Shown in pieces: positions 43,561-57,200 of a stretch of DNA of 64,000 nt; the first letter of the stretch is position 1, and each line of letters opens with the position of its first letter. Source of the DNA: Cryptomeria japonica (lineage: Eukaryota; Streptophyta; Pinopsida; Cupressales; Cupressaceae); the NCBI RefSeq assembly GCF_030272615.1, contig NC_081405.1, positions 603,487,177-603,551,176 of the forward strand, read 5' to 3'. The notes beneath the pieces are model-generated. The model did not search any database. It saw only the letters and a list, made by a program, of their open reading frames with translations, and was not told where the DNA came from. A program made the position numbers and the translations under genes.

Positions 43561-46500
43561 ACATGTGCCAAATATGATGCACGCCAAATGGATTTTTGAA
43601 TTTTTTTTATTCGGCATGCCAAATTTGGCATGCGCCATATTTGGCAGGTGCCAAACGTACTGCCTTGGAAAACACCAAGCCAAAGGCTTGGATGCCCTTC
43701 TCAAGCCTGAGACATGTTTTCCAACAAATATTGAAAATTTTCTTACTTTTTTGTTCGTGCTCTCTATCAGGTTTGCACATGTTTCAATGCAATAAAAAAA
43801 ACACCCTACAATCATCAATCTCTCTCTTAGCTATCCAACCATATAATTATTTTTAAATTTTGATAATGTTAAGGTCTTCATCCACAATTTCTTTTGTTAG
43901 TGTGTCTGTTTTTTGTCAAAAACCAACATGTCGTACTTTGGCCATTGATTTTTACTCGTTTATCGAATTTTGAAAAAAAAACTTTTTTAGAAACTAGACT
44001 CCATTCTACACAATTTTTTTTAAAAAATGATTTTTGATTAGTTTTCACAAATTTTTAGGGGGAGCACACTCAAATTTATGCTTTTTAGGATATGTCCACT
44101 TCGAAAATTAGAAAAAAATCATATATTCATTAAAAAATTAGTCAAAGAATATGGCATAAACTACATGGTGTTAGTTAATTTCTCATTTGAGTGATTTTAA
44201 AAATTCTAAAAAAAAGTTGACATTTTAGGGGGAGCACACCGGGTGCTATGTTATTTTTTTTCTGAAAAAATAGCACCACTTTGTATGCTCCCCATTTTGA
44301 AACTCTTAATCTCCACCATTTTCAAAAAAAATAGTAGTTTAGAAATTAGACTCGAAGCACTACAACTCTTGTTCTTACTGCATCCTCATATTTTGAGTCT
44401 AACTATCTTCATTTTCTTGTCGAAGAAAAGAAAAAGTGGCATCTTAAGACCCCTTTTTGGTCCCCCATCTTTGTGCACTTACCTTGTTATGATATATGAT
44501 GGTATTGTACTTTCAATTTTCACATTTTACTATAGAATGTTATATATTAAATGCATAGAATAACATGGATCATGTTTTGGATGATATTGCGATAAGAGGA
44601 TGATTAAATAGGTTACTTATATTGTGATATGATTTGCATGAGTAGTTTAATTAATAAGTTGATTCTTATAATGTATTAGGTTGTATTGGTTATTTGGTGA
44701 ATATTCTAATTTCATGTTTTGAAAATTGTTTCATATGGAATTCAAATGTTATTAGAATATGATTATGATGATTATTTGAATTATAAGATGAATATGCTAA
44801 TGGATTGAATTTCAAATTTAGAAATGTAAATTTTTTACATTGCTTTGACTGTTGTTCTTAGTATGATGGATTAACATTTTGAAGTTGAGTGTGCAAGTGA
44901 TCGGACACTGACAATGGAAATTTGGAGGTCACTTGGAAACCATAAACATGATTATGTAGTGAAACTTGACTATAACCTATATAGAGGGACTACGGTCTTT
45001 TGTGATATGAAATTCATCTTTTTGGGATGTGAAATTGGTCTTTTTGTGAAGTAGAATTATTGAAATGTGACATGTGGATTATTATTTATATGTATAATGT
45101 GTATTAAGTTTTGTGTGGATTAAGTGGATGAAATATCCTCCATGTTAATTTCATTAGTTTCTTTCTAAACGTTTAGAAATAATCATAAATTGTTAATTTT
45201 TATTTTCTTTGTTATTTTCAAAATTCTGGGTTATGTGGCTACATTTTATGTTCAATTTGGTATATATATTTTAAGTTATGACTAAGTTTTAACCCCTTAA
45301 CATTGGCCTTGACTAAAAGTGATAAAATTTTGAATTTGAGAGGTGGAATGGGTTGTGTGTCATCATTCCATTTCATCCTCCAAATTATGGATAAGATTCC
45401 TTAGCCTCCCATGACACACTCCATAATGGAGACACATGGAGGCTCCACACAAGAAGAAATGTTCTAGATGAAGACACTAGGAAGTGCCTCAAGAGGCTAG
45501 GTGTCCAAAGAGGTTAGTGTGAAAATTGCATGTAAACGTGATAAGAGTCATCACCATATTCAAGGTTTTAGAGACTGTTTTTCTATTTATTCATCCCTTG
45601 GGAGTTTGGAAAGAACTTTTGGTCATGGGAATATTTCTTAAGTGTTGGAGAGGATTGGAGGGAGGTGCTTAAAGAGTTGGCTAAAGAAGAGCATCTTGGA
45701 GAAAGCTTGGTTGTGGCCTTCAACAAAATCTACTTCATTTTGTTTTGAAGGGATTTGTGACATAAAATATCTATCTTTAGTGATAAGATTAATGATATAT
45801 TGATTTATGAATATAAATTCCAAGTTTGTGAGTAAATGTGTTGGATGTTATTTATTTCATATTTGTATTGTATATGTGTTTTTGGGTAGACTAGTGTTGA
45901 GATACACTCTCCCACTAGATTGAGAGCATTCAATATGAGAGGAAGAGTGAGTAGAACCCTCTATGGGAAAAAAAAATTGGGGCATGAATAAACATAGTTA
46001 TAGTGATTTTTGGAAGGATGAGAATGTTGTTGAGATTGAGGAATAAAACGAAGTGATGAGAAAATCTTGTGAAGAGATAATATTGAGCATTCTTGCTAAA
46101 CTATTTTCATTGAGTGATCCCCTAACTCCCCCTATTTTGATTCTTGTGAGAGAATCAATGTGTTGAGTAAATCCTTCAAATTGTTGGGTGTAATTTGTGC
46201 TATTTATGCTATAATATTATGTTATTGTTTATTTATTTTAGTTTATGAGTTTGATTGTAAACCAAGTTATCCAAGGACCTCTTAGATCGGGAGTGGGTTG
46301 TTTTCAACCATATGGTTGGTAGGTGAGCTCCCATTGGCAATATGGAGGGGTCTTCTTTGATGTGTTATGTGTAGATTTAAAATTCTTGCTAGAAGAGCTA
46401 TTTATTTTGGAAGACTATTAGCATTTATGCATATGTATAAAGTTTGATCAAACTGAAAAGTATTATAGATGTGTGAGAAACTCTAGTGTAAACTCATGCA

Positions 46501-48201
46501 AAGTGTTTGCTCAAATATATAGATATTACTACAACTATGTAAGGAATTATAGTTGAAAAAATTTTGTTCAAATAATATTTATTGAAAAGAAAGTGCAATG
46601 GAATAGTTATATAAATGTAATGTCCACTAATTAAATCTCTTTAACAACTATTGTTAACATGTATATAGGAGAAATGATTGAAAATAGAATATCTATCTTG
46701 TTTCATTCTAGTTTTTCTTTAAAACAAAATATAAATTTTTCATTTATGTTGTTAAAGTACCTTTTCAATTTTGTATAAATGGCTGATCTCTCTCTCTCTC
46801 TAACTAACATATACATGTACGATATTGACGAAATTGTAGCTACCGTTTTTTCATTGATTTGCAAGAACAATTTATTTAAACCTCTTGTTGTTTAAATTAG
46901 CATAATATATATTTATATATAATTGTGTAGCAATAGTTTTAAATTTTAGTTGTTTATATATACATATAGATGTAGATGTAGATGTATGTATATATGCGTA
47001 CGTCGTACATACATACATACATATAATCGTAGCTATTGTGTGGCAACAATTCCATTAAAGACCACAATCCACACAAGGATCTTGGCCCCTCCCTTTTTAT
47101 ATCACATTATTATTATTCTCTACAACTTTCTTATTAAAATATAAAATATATTAAGAACAAAACATAAAAATGAAATAAGAAGAGAAGTGAGAATATTTAT
47201 AAAGAACAAAATTAGAGTATAGAGTTGTCCTAAAAATGTTAAATGTCTTAAGTGACAGTTAAACTAAATTAATATTCTTAAATGAAATTTAATCACAATT
47301 TCCCTTGTTATAGTGCATTGTTTTTATCTCCTAAGTGATTAAATATATTTAAGAATTTAATTCATTAATTTTGTAGAAAAAAAAATTGTATGACCATTGT
47401 AATATAAGTTTATTTAATGAACATTATAATTTGTGAAATATTTTGTGAGGGTATTAAATTATATTTGAAAATTGATTCTTTTATAAGACTAACTTGTTAA
47501 CATTTAAATAAAGGTTAAATCATTTTGGATAATTAAAGGAATTGAATGCTAGGGTAAAAGGGATTAATTATTTGAATTTTAATTCATTTAAGGATTTGAT
47601 TTATTTGTAATGTGGTTAATGTTCTTAACATTGGATTAATTGTTAGAGAAAAATTAAAATGTATTCTTTAAAGTTTGAATATTAGTTAATGGTTTTAATT
47701 AAACCTAAAAATTAATACCGGTGAATTTAAAACAAGTGATTAATTATTAAATGTAAATAATTTAATTGATTTAATCATCCTTTGGTAGTAAGTCTCGTCA
47801 TGAAGACTTGACATTTATTGTTTCATATAGAAACCCTAAAAAAAATGGTCCTTTGGTGGTCCTCCCTTGACATGTCTTTCTCAAAGTCGCCTAACCCTAT
47901 TTATGTTGGTCATCATCACAAGGTGTGTAGAATGGGTCTCGTAAACCCACTTATGCAAATTTCCCTCACTCGCCTCCAATTGATGTGCTTCTGATGGCAT
48001 TGCACATGCAATCTCAATAGTGTATGCATTAGAATATAATGTTGAGCATAGTACAAGTGGAAAAATACTATGTTAAAAAAAAAAATTGGTTTGAGTTCAT
48101 ATTCACGTTAAAATGTGGGCATGATAGAATACTAGGACAAGGAGAAGTTGTTGGACTTACTACTAGAGAATCAGCTATAGAATCAAAGCTTTTCTTTCCA
48201 T
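43561..48201. other. AT-rich non-coding region
   Basis: I see no gene. Points of structure: a perfect 20-bp palindrome gcatgccaaatttggcatgc at 43614-43633 within a run of tgccaaat motifs; tttagggggagcacac twice (about 44054 and 44226) in otherwise different surroundings; a (TC)n at 46786-46800; a tagatg/tatg/tacata microsatellite at 46955-47025. The rest is long AT-rich sequence with drifted short frames. Confidence 0.6.
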
Positions 48202-48995
48202 GTGGTAGTTAGGAATGTCGCTATGAGAAATCTCATTGATGCTTCATATGGTGGTCTCGATGTGGGTTACGTAGAGGTTTTCTTCTCCTTGGTAAGGATG
48301 TGCATAATGTTCTTTCAAATGAGGTCTCTATTGGGGATGCATTTTTTTAGACTAGTGAATGATGGGGTCAAGTCTAATGGTTGCAAGATTCTTGTTAGGA
48401 CTTCAGTGGTGTCCAAGAATCTTGTGTTATTGTCACGCATGCAAATTCTACAAGGTGTTGGAGATAGTTTGTGACTTATTGCAAAGCCTTCTCTTGTCAT
48501 CAATGCTCAAGGGATTTTAGTTCTTTTTCCTATCATTTCTTTGCATGCTTAAAATTTGAACTTGTGAATTAATTCTTGCAACATTTTGGCTTCTGAGAAG
48601 TTTATTAGGCCTAATATTGTTTAGTAGGTTGGTTTTTTTCCTACAGTGTTGATGGTTGGAGCTTCCCTTCCCATTTAAACCAAACTTGTCATTGAACTAT
48701 TGACAAGTGAAGATCCTTTCACCTTGGATGGTTTATGCACTACACTGAGGATTGCTAATGTTATTGTAAACAAAGCTTTTGTCTACAAAGGGAATGCCCT
48801 CATTGGCAAATTCTCAAGCTTTCATCTAAATATTGATGGTTGTCAATGCTAGGCTCTTGAAAAATGGTTTCTTTGATTGGGTGGCTACTATGTCCAATTT
48901 TGAAGATCACATGAGTATCTTGTAGGGAGATCCTTGGTTCCTTGGTAAATGTAATCTTTCTTTGAAAAATAGTTTGTTTTGAATAGATGTTGCAA
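48202..48995 (+). pseudogene. Degraded LINE ORF1, first part (DUF4283-like)
   Basis: Broken + strand frames. The clearest part is 48770-48985: NALIGKFSSFHLNID, then after a frameshift LLKNGFFDWVATMSNFEDHM, a TAG, then GDPWFLGKCNLSLKN. This follows the plant LINE ORF1 (DUF4283) pattern alIGkf...l..GfF...F....d....l..GPWf. Upstream frames (48202-48474) may be its N-terminal part but show no motif I can name. It is cut after 48995 by an insertion; the domain resumes at 49404. Confidence 0.6.
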
Positions 48996-49403
48996 GAAGG
49001 GCCCAAACCCGTTACAAAAACAACCATCAAGGCAAGAAGAACAAATCTCAATGACTTATGAAATTAAGAAAACTAAACTAAACCAACAAAGCTTTTGATC
49101 AAAGTTGAGAATTGATGGAAAACAAGAGTCTTGGCCCTAGATTGAGAACTACTTTTTCACAATGGTAGAAAGAGAGAGGAAAGAGGTAACAAGACCTTTC
49201 CTCCATCTACGAACAACAATCCAAGCAATATTGTCACTTGAAATCCCACAAGGAGGAAGACTCGAAGGCACCCATCAAGGAGACAAGCATCAAATGAATG
49301 GGGAGCAATAGGAAGATAGAGCAAAAGGCGAACAATTTCCACCGAAGAAGACAAGACTAGAGCAAAAAACAATGAAGAAAGAAAAAATGGTTTGTTGGTT
49401 TTA
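48996..49403. mobile_element. 408-bp insertion in the LINE remnant, flanked by 9-bp repeats
   Basis: The LINE ORF1 sequence stops at atgttgcaa (48987-48995) and resumes at a second atgttgcaa (49404-49412). The insert has no coding capacity I can recognise and no obvious terminal inverted repeat. A 9-bp duplication is typical of Mutator-like elements but would also fit a short retroposon. Confidence 0.5.
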
Positions 49404-49790
49404 ATGTTGCAAAGGAGAACTTTAACAAGGTCTCTATTTGGATTAGGCTTCCTCTAGAATAATGCAACAAAGATATCATACAAGGTATAGTCAATTCTTT
49501 TGGTCATTTTTTATCTATTGACAATGTCACAAAATCTATAAAATGTTTGCATTTTGCCATATTTGGGGTGTACATTGATTTTGATAAGGTTTTGCCAAAT
49601 ATCATAAAACTATGTTCCAAATTTCGCATTTTAGGAGCAAATCATACTTTATGAGTCATCCTCATAGGTTCACCTTCATTGCCATAAAGATAGGTACTTC
49701 TCCCATTCATGTCAAGGCTTCAAAGAGAAACACCATATGCAAACAAAAAGTATAATTGTGGGAAAGAGGTTAAAAATATTGTTAAAGAAT
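49404..49790 (+). pseudogene. Degraded LINE ORF1, second part
   Basis: Continuation of the DUF4283-like domain: FNKVSIWIRLPLE, a stop, then IVNSFGHFLSIDNVT and HFAIFGVYIDFDKVLPNIIKL. This matches the vWvRLp.lPle...ig..lG.fl.iD..T....fArv.v.iD.....p pattern of plant LINE ORF1. A CCHC zinc finger usually follows; none is seen. Confidence 0.65.
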
Positions 49791-50941
49791 GATCCATTTT
49801 AAGGAATGAATGAAAAGAGTTGGATTTAAAAATTGTGGGGACTTGTTGGAAACTCTTGAGGGTCTTTCCTTGAAGGACAAGAGTACCAAATTCTGACTTT
49901 GTGTTCTTTGGTTATGTCTAGTTATTCTTCGAATTATTGGTCATCAAGTATCAAATTTTGAAACCTCTTAAAAGTCCTTTAGAGAGGTTTTGACTCAAAC
50001 CTCCTCGATTGTTGTTTTGGTTATCCCTTTGTTATAAGTGTTTGTTTCTCGACGGACTTTCTAGTTTTTAGGTTCTTTTTTTTTTGTTTGCATCTCATGT
50101 TGTTGTTGCCTTTTCTTCATGTGCAAGGTTTCAGAAAACCTTTAAAAACCATCCTCCAATTCATAGCTCCAATCAAGAGTGTTTACCTAATCAAAGACTA
50201 TCAAGAACCTTAAAACGAATAGGTAACATATTTCATATTTAACATGATTTCAAACTTTGCCCAAAACAAAGTGTCGTTGCAAATTATATTAAACATTGAC
50301 GAAGTAATGTTTGTTGCATCTAAGTTTGTTAACATATATAGCCAAGTGGCATCTTCATTATAAATGGGAATGTATCCTTATAAGGTAACCTTCAACTTTG
50401 GTGCCACAATTAAAGGGCATCCTATTATAAAGTTGAAGGATTTTCACCCAATCTCATTTGTTGGGATACATTTACACCAACACCGAATGTAACATTTTAC
50501 CTAATTTTAACACTTCAACATGTCCCCTATAAATATGAATCCAAGGCTCAACAATGTTAATTCATCTCATTCAACATGAAATTTCATCATTAACTATAGC
50601 CAATGCTTTAAACAAAATACTAATATTAGTGTCATTTAACATTAATCATATCAATGAAGTACAATGCATTGTTAAAGTAGTCACGGAATATACTCTAGTG
50701 GCATTTTAATGTTTGCCTACTCTAGAGAAAAAAATATGAACCCAAAACAAATACATTCAAGAAAAGAAAAATGTCTAGTATAATATATTCTTAAACATTT
50801 AAACCATCGTGAAACTCATATAATCACTTCAATAGAACACACCACAACAATCTTAATTAAAAATGGAATAAAAAATTTATTAATAGACCTCGAATAACAT
50901 TACTCAATTTCTCAACCATCATTGATACACATTGAATAAAA
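49791..50941. other. Non-coding; includes the 3' flank of the GTPase gene
   Basis: No gene recognised. The part near 50942 should hold the 3' untranslated region of the GTPase gene (minus). Candidate minus-strand AATAAA-like signals exist in the AT-rich sequence around 50880-50940 but I cannot choose one. Confidence 0.4.
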
Positions 50942-51200
50942 TTAATAAAGCACTTTTGGCCTATTTTCTTGTTCCTCCTCTGTCAACTCTGAATACTCAT
51001 ACCACGTGGATCCTAATTTGCCAATAGGCATTGGAGGTCTAACAAAAACCTCAACTGGCTTAGGTACATGAACAACTAAATGTATATCTCCATCACCTTT
51101 GCTCAAGATGTCTGAATTTGTTGCCTCTACCACATCTTCACTTGATCTTTCTTCAATTCCAACCCATCCCAAACCAGAAATAGCAATATCACGTAGTGGC
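50942..51200 (-). CDS. GTPase last coding exon
   Basis: Acceptor cattacag ends at 51201. Codes for PLRDIAISGLGWVGIE, an acidic variable stretch, LVVHVPKPVEVFVRPPMPIG and the C-terminal RPKVLY with stop at 50942-50944. The length and final residues fit the family's usual C-terminus. Confidence 0.9.
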
Positions 51201-54200
51201 CTGTAATGAAAGAGGTAACAAATGAATATGCATGCATTTCATCTTTTAAAAAGATACAACTATGTTTCAGTATAATGAAAAGCATTTGGGGTCATTACTA
51301 TAACTTGAAAAAAAAGTCTTCATTCTCCATGTTTTCAAGCAACACCAATAGTCATTAGTCATTATGCCTTAAATTACATGATTATAATAACCGATTGAAA
51401 TATACAAAACAAAATGATATATCACATCTTGCTATGTTAATAAATATGATTACCAAAGGGGGTGTTGGTATATTAGATGTGAGAGGGTAAGAGTCAAAAC
51501 GCTTATGAAATTTAAGCACAAATCAAATTTTCAAGCATTCCTTAACTCAAGAATGGAAGATCTAGTTAGAAGTTGAATTCTTCAAAATTAATGAAAGATT
51601 GTAACCAATTTCTGTATAGAACAAATAAATTTTGATAAAATTAAAAACCTATACATTAAATAACAAGGTTACGGGGAGACGGGTACTTGGAGATGCTGGA
51701 GACTGGTACCACCGGGTACTTGGAGATGGTGGAGACTGGTACCAGTGGTACGACTTTTTTTCAAAAATAGGAGATGGGGGTACTTGGAGAAGCCAATTTG
51801 TTTTTAATATAATTTAATAATTTCCAGAAAATATCATGACATAGAACTTTGAAAACAAGAACAGTGGTAAAATTTAACGTTAAATTTTAAATTGAACAAA
51901 AATTGAAATTAAAATTGCTTATATAGCCAATCTAACTGGCTTGTGCATCGGGAAGTTTCCAGAGACATCTCCGTCTCAAGGGGTAGGAGGTGCGTCTCCT
52001 GGTAATGTAGTTATAGTTAAATAACACTTTGAATTGCATTCATTAGACAATACCTCGATTTGTGCTCCACTTTTAAATTGATGTGATGGGTACTTTCGAG
52101 TCCCTTCCAATCTTTTGCTTTTTCCTTTCCGGTGGGAGGTTTTAATGCCTCACCAAGTTCTTCCTACACAAACATAAAATAAATCCCTTTTAGACCAACA
52201 ACAATATGATGCACTCTACAAGGCAAACTATCAAAGCCCAAAAGAAATCAACTTCTAATAACTTCCGTAAGGACATGTTATATGATTTTATCAAATACTT
52301 GTTACAAACATATGGTCAGTCACTAATTGTGATAGTTTACCTAGATGCCTAATATCTTATAACCATAGCATGTTCAAATAGCTAAATCAAAAAGAGCTAT
52401 TGCCAACCTTTTTTCTACAAAAGAGATTCATATTTAAGGGGAATTTAAAAAACCTCTTTACCAACAATAACTACTAACTAGCCAACTGGAAAAGAAAAAT
52501 ATTATTAGCACTTATATTGTATAATTATAACATAAAATGGTCATAGAATAAACGACAAAACCTTACAAATGGTCGTGACAAAAGCAGTAAGATTAGAAGA
52601 ACTACAAAGAAAAGATATGGCAATTTTTCACATCAAAATTCTGTTCAAAGGAATTTTTTTTAGAAGTCAAACAGATCAACGTTATCTCCTAGGATTGTTG
52701 AACGCTTGTTGCATGCTTTGAGGTTCCCCGTGTTCACTTGTTTACCTTGCCTCATGCTCACCTTGCATCCAAGTCCCACCAGTAGCCCCTCTTGTTGGAA
52801 GGTTTGTATGGGGTTTAGGGTCTTATATGCAGAAGGGCTTTTCCACCAAGGTGAAGCCCGTTTTGCTGGCTGAGAATCGGGTAACAATCTAGGACCTATT
52901 GTGTTCCATTACTTCAGCCAACAGTCTCATTCACTTCTCCATGGTGATGATTTATTGTATTGATTATATCTAGAAGTATATGAAATTTTGCCTTGGCGAA
53001 TTCAGGTACTCATTGTTGGAATATGATGTTGAGTTGACCATGTAATGGATAAATTACATCTAAATATTTCCTTGTTGCTTATAATTGTTTTCGACAACTT
53101 TGAGTAATAAAACGGACATCAAGCATTTGGTAAATCAAACGGCATGCAACTGTCCACTTTTTCAACAGTTGGCATGCAGATTCTGCCAGAAAATGTTTTA
53201 GATTTGTCATGCCTCATTTCCAATCAAAATCATTGTTGTTAGGTTTTTATTGCTGTTTTTTAGCAGCTAATTTTTTATATTCGAACGTTCTTTTTGCTGT
53301 TGTTTGTTCTTTTTTATATACAACACATTAATACACCCTACTTTGATTTATTTTTCTAATATATAGCGCCCAACTTTAGGTATTGAAATGTGGCATTTTT
53401 CTTCAGCTGTAAATCTTTTTTTTAATTAAAATATAGATGGTCCCTTTCTCTTATGGATCTATTATGAATTTGCAGATTTTGTACAAGCTATTCTATTCTT
53501 CTTGGCTGGAAAAAAACAGAGTTGTTTTTTAAATCTCCATTTTATATTAGAGGAGTTCGAATATTTTCTAGGTGGAAGTTTTTTGCATTGCAGATCTCTA
53601 TAAAAATTGATCATGGCCAACACATGCAAATTGTCTTCCATTCCGGAATTTAGTAAATAAGATTATGATTACAGGAGTATCAAGATGATGACTTTGTGAT
53701 AGGTAAAAATATATGGGAGTTGAAGCTGGTTATCAAGAGCCAACGTTCAATTCAGTGACAGGCGAGCTAAGAAGGATACGTGAGCTAAGAAGGATACCAA
53801 GAAGAAAAGCTCTCAATCTTTGTATCATATACAGTCCTTCTAACAAAAACATATTTCCAGTAATTATAGATGCAAAGTCAACTAAGGATGCTTGAAAGGC
53901 TCTACAAAAGACTCATGAAGGAAGCAACTGAATTAAAGTCCTAAAGTAGCAGACTTTGAAGAGAGAATTTGAAAATCTGAAAATGCAAACATCCAAAGAT
54001 GTGACTCATTATTGTGTAAGAGTTAAAATATTTATTTGATAAAATGATAAATCTTGGACAAACCATGGTCAAAGAAACAGTTGTGAAGAAAATGTTAAGA
54101 GGACTCTTAACACTAATATGCAACCATTTTGCCATCATAATTGAAGAGAGCAAAGACTTGACAAACCTAGACTTTGATCATCTTGTTAGGTCTCTTATAT

Positions 54201-57200
54201 AATATTATTGGTGTTCAAAATTTGGTTTAATTATTGCTGTCCAATTTGTTCAAATATTGCACAAAAGGAAACGCAAAAAATACAGAGCTTACAAAGTCAT
54301 TAGAAAGAGACACTACAGAATTCCTTAAGTCTGTACTCACCTAGAGAAAAATCCCCAATTAAATTATGATATAATCCTTTACTAATCTATCAATAGCATA
54401 AAATATAATTGTCCCCACTAAACAAATACATAGGCCACGAGCCTGAGGACAAAATAGGCCATAACATATACTATGTTGTGCTTGGGTGCACAGAATTTGT
54501 CCATTGGCAAGATATAAATCATGTTAAGGTGTAATAATGTTGGTAATAGCATCAAAGAATATATGAATCCAATTAATAAAAAGCTTAATAACAGAGAAAA
54601 TCATGTGCCCGAACAAGGTACTATTTGATATCAGTTCCTACACATTTTCACAATCATAGTGGATAATTTTCTAAGAAACCCACGCAATTCTCAACATTAG
54701 CTAAATTCCCATTCAAGATAAAATTCACATTTTGTGTAACATATAAATTCATATGGATAAAAATATTTGAGCACTAATACTCTTTCCAAGAAAACATACA
54801 AGCATTATTCATAATATGTTCACTGTGAGAGCTCAACTTACATGATAGAACTTGTCAGCTTCAGAACTAGGAACTACTTTAATTTGTACTCTTTTTGGAC
54901 CATACATTGTTAGGTGTGTGTGAAGAGGCATCTGCAAACCATGTATACATATATCTCTGTTATTGAAATAAACAGTTGCCTTATCACTGTAACTTAAGCA
55001 TACTCAAATATTTATGACTGAAACAAGATTTAATTTGCATGTCAAAAGCATAACCAATGGTAAAACTTACCTTAACTACATCTATTCTGACAAGACCTCC
55101 CCAAAATACAGATAGTCCATTAAGACCATTGACCCCAGATAAACCTGAATGCAATTTAGTTGCTGCTTTCAGATTACTTTCAGTATCAAACAAGTTCTCA
55201 TCAGAATACTGTAGAGAGTTAACTGGTGTACCAGATGTTGCTTTGGATGTAGAAAACAAGTGTTGATTCTCTTTGTTAAGTGAATCAATAGAAATGGCAA
55301 TCCCTTTTAGTCGATTTTGAGGTGCAAGCAAGGGCAAATCATCAGTGTGTACAACAGCTGCTTGCCGATGATGTAGGTGCACTCCAGGTGTATCATACAA
55401 CTTCTAAACAAATATTTCCAATAACACCATTAGCATTTGGGTTCAATTCAATCAAATCCCTTATGAATCACAAAGTTTTGTCTTCAAAAATTATTCTAAT
55501 ACCGTGCTTACATTTTATTTGTAAAATTAATTTAGAAAACACAATCAATTTTCATTTTCCCTAAAAAACTTCAACGATCACTTTCAACAAAAAAAATACA
55601 GTAAGAGAGAATAAAGTAATGGACAGCATAGCATGCAATCTGTGTTGTTTCTGACTATCACTCTAAATCATGGAAGCCACAGCATTGACATGACATAACA
55701 AACATGTCAATGGAATTCGATTATCCAGATTTCAAACATGAAAACTTGGCAAAAACAAAGCAAACAAGTGTTAAATCGAGGGAATAAAAAGAAGACAGGA
55801 ATGTATTAGAAAAAGAAACATGAAAACTTGGCAAAAACAAAGCAAACAAGTGTTAAATCGAGGGAATAAAAAGAAGACAGGAATGTATTAGAAAAAGTAC
55901 AGAACAATTTTCTGAAGTCGCAAGTATTTTGGGAAATCCCAGGTTTGATTAAAAACTGGCATCGGAGTTCAAATCAGCATTGGAAACATGACAAGCTGCC
56001 ATTACTCATGACTTTTGCTACCATTGTCTAAAAGAAGAGATCCACCCTTTAAATGTTTGTGCTATTTTTTTTAATTAGGTTTTAGCTTCTTGTTTTTTTC
56101 TTTCCAAGTGTTTGCAGGTTTTATCCAGACAGGAAACCACATCATTCATCTATTTAATCTGTTCCAATAAAAGCTGTGATGCATCAATTTGGGAGCACAA
56201 ATTTCACTTCAACTTCCTTTTGTTGCCATCACTTAGCTCCTGTCCAAAGAGATGGACCAAGTTGGGATTTTATGTCATACCCAAAGGACTTTCAAGACTG
56301 CCAAAGGATGTATAACAAACTATAAGTGTAAAAACAAGATATCGCACAAAATCCATTGTCTTTTTCCTTACTCTTTTATTGCATTGCTTTTCCTACATTG
56401 CCTTCTTTTCTTTTGTTTTTTCCAATAACAGGAATAAAAGAAATTACAATAAAGGTGGTACAGTGGTACTCTAAGACCCCAAAGATACATTATTTTGAAT
56501 GACAGTAAAATGGGAAAGGCTTTAATGTTCCCCTAGGAACCATTTTAAATCTATGTGGTATACTTTCAATGTTTTACCCCTCGAAGAGATTGTATACCCA
56601 AAAACAATTAATTGAATCCAAACTATTGCCTCGATTGGGGTATATGGGAGGTCAATGGCCTCTATTGACCTGCAAACTTGGGGCAGCTATCGTGCACTGC
56701 AAATATCACGTAAGGATGCTAAAATGAGATGCTCCTCAACTACCTTTGCATGCAATTAACCATCTCTAATAGCTGTTTATGACATATGTGATAAAGGACT
56801 TAAACAAAAACATCTCAAATGTGGAAATGACTGTTATCATACACGCTAAATACATTCAACACAATTTTACTCTAGAGAAACCTACAAATGGGCAGAAAAC
56901 TCCAGGAAGAATGAACTATGGTTCCAATGCCACTAATCCACAATTGAAATGTTTTACAATGCCTTCAGTGGTCTTTCAATGCATCAATAGAATATCCTAA
57001 AATGAACGTAACCTACAACTCCTCACAATTGCACAAAAGGACTCCCCTCCAAGCACAGGTTCTATTCTTCACATGCAACAATCTAAAACTCGTTGCATCA
57101 GCCCCAATGGCTCGACATGCAACCTCTGTTGACAAAGGATGCCTGTAACATTTCCCTTGCACCTGCAACAATGTGCTCTTCTCTGCTATCAACATCCTTT

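Noticed and set aside
46950-47144. 64-codon + frame at 46950
   Set aside because: Its N-terminal half is translated microsatellite (tagatg/tacata repeats).
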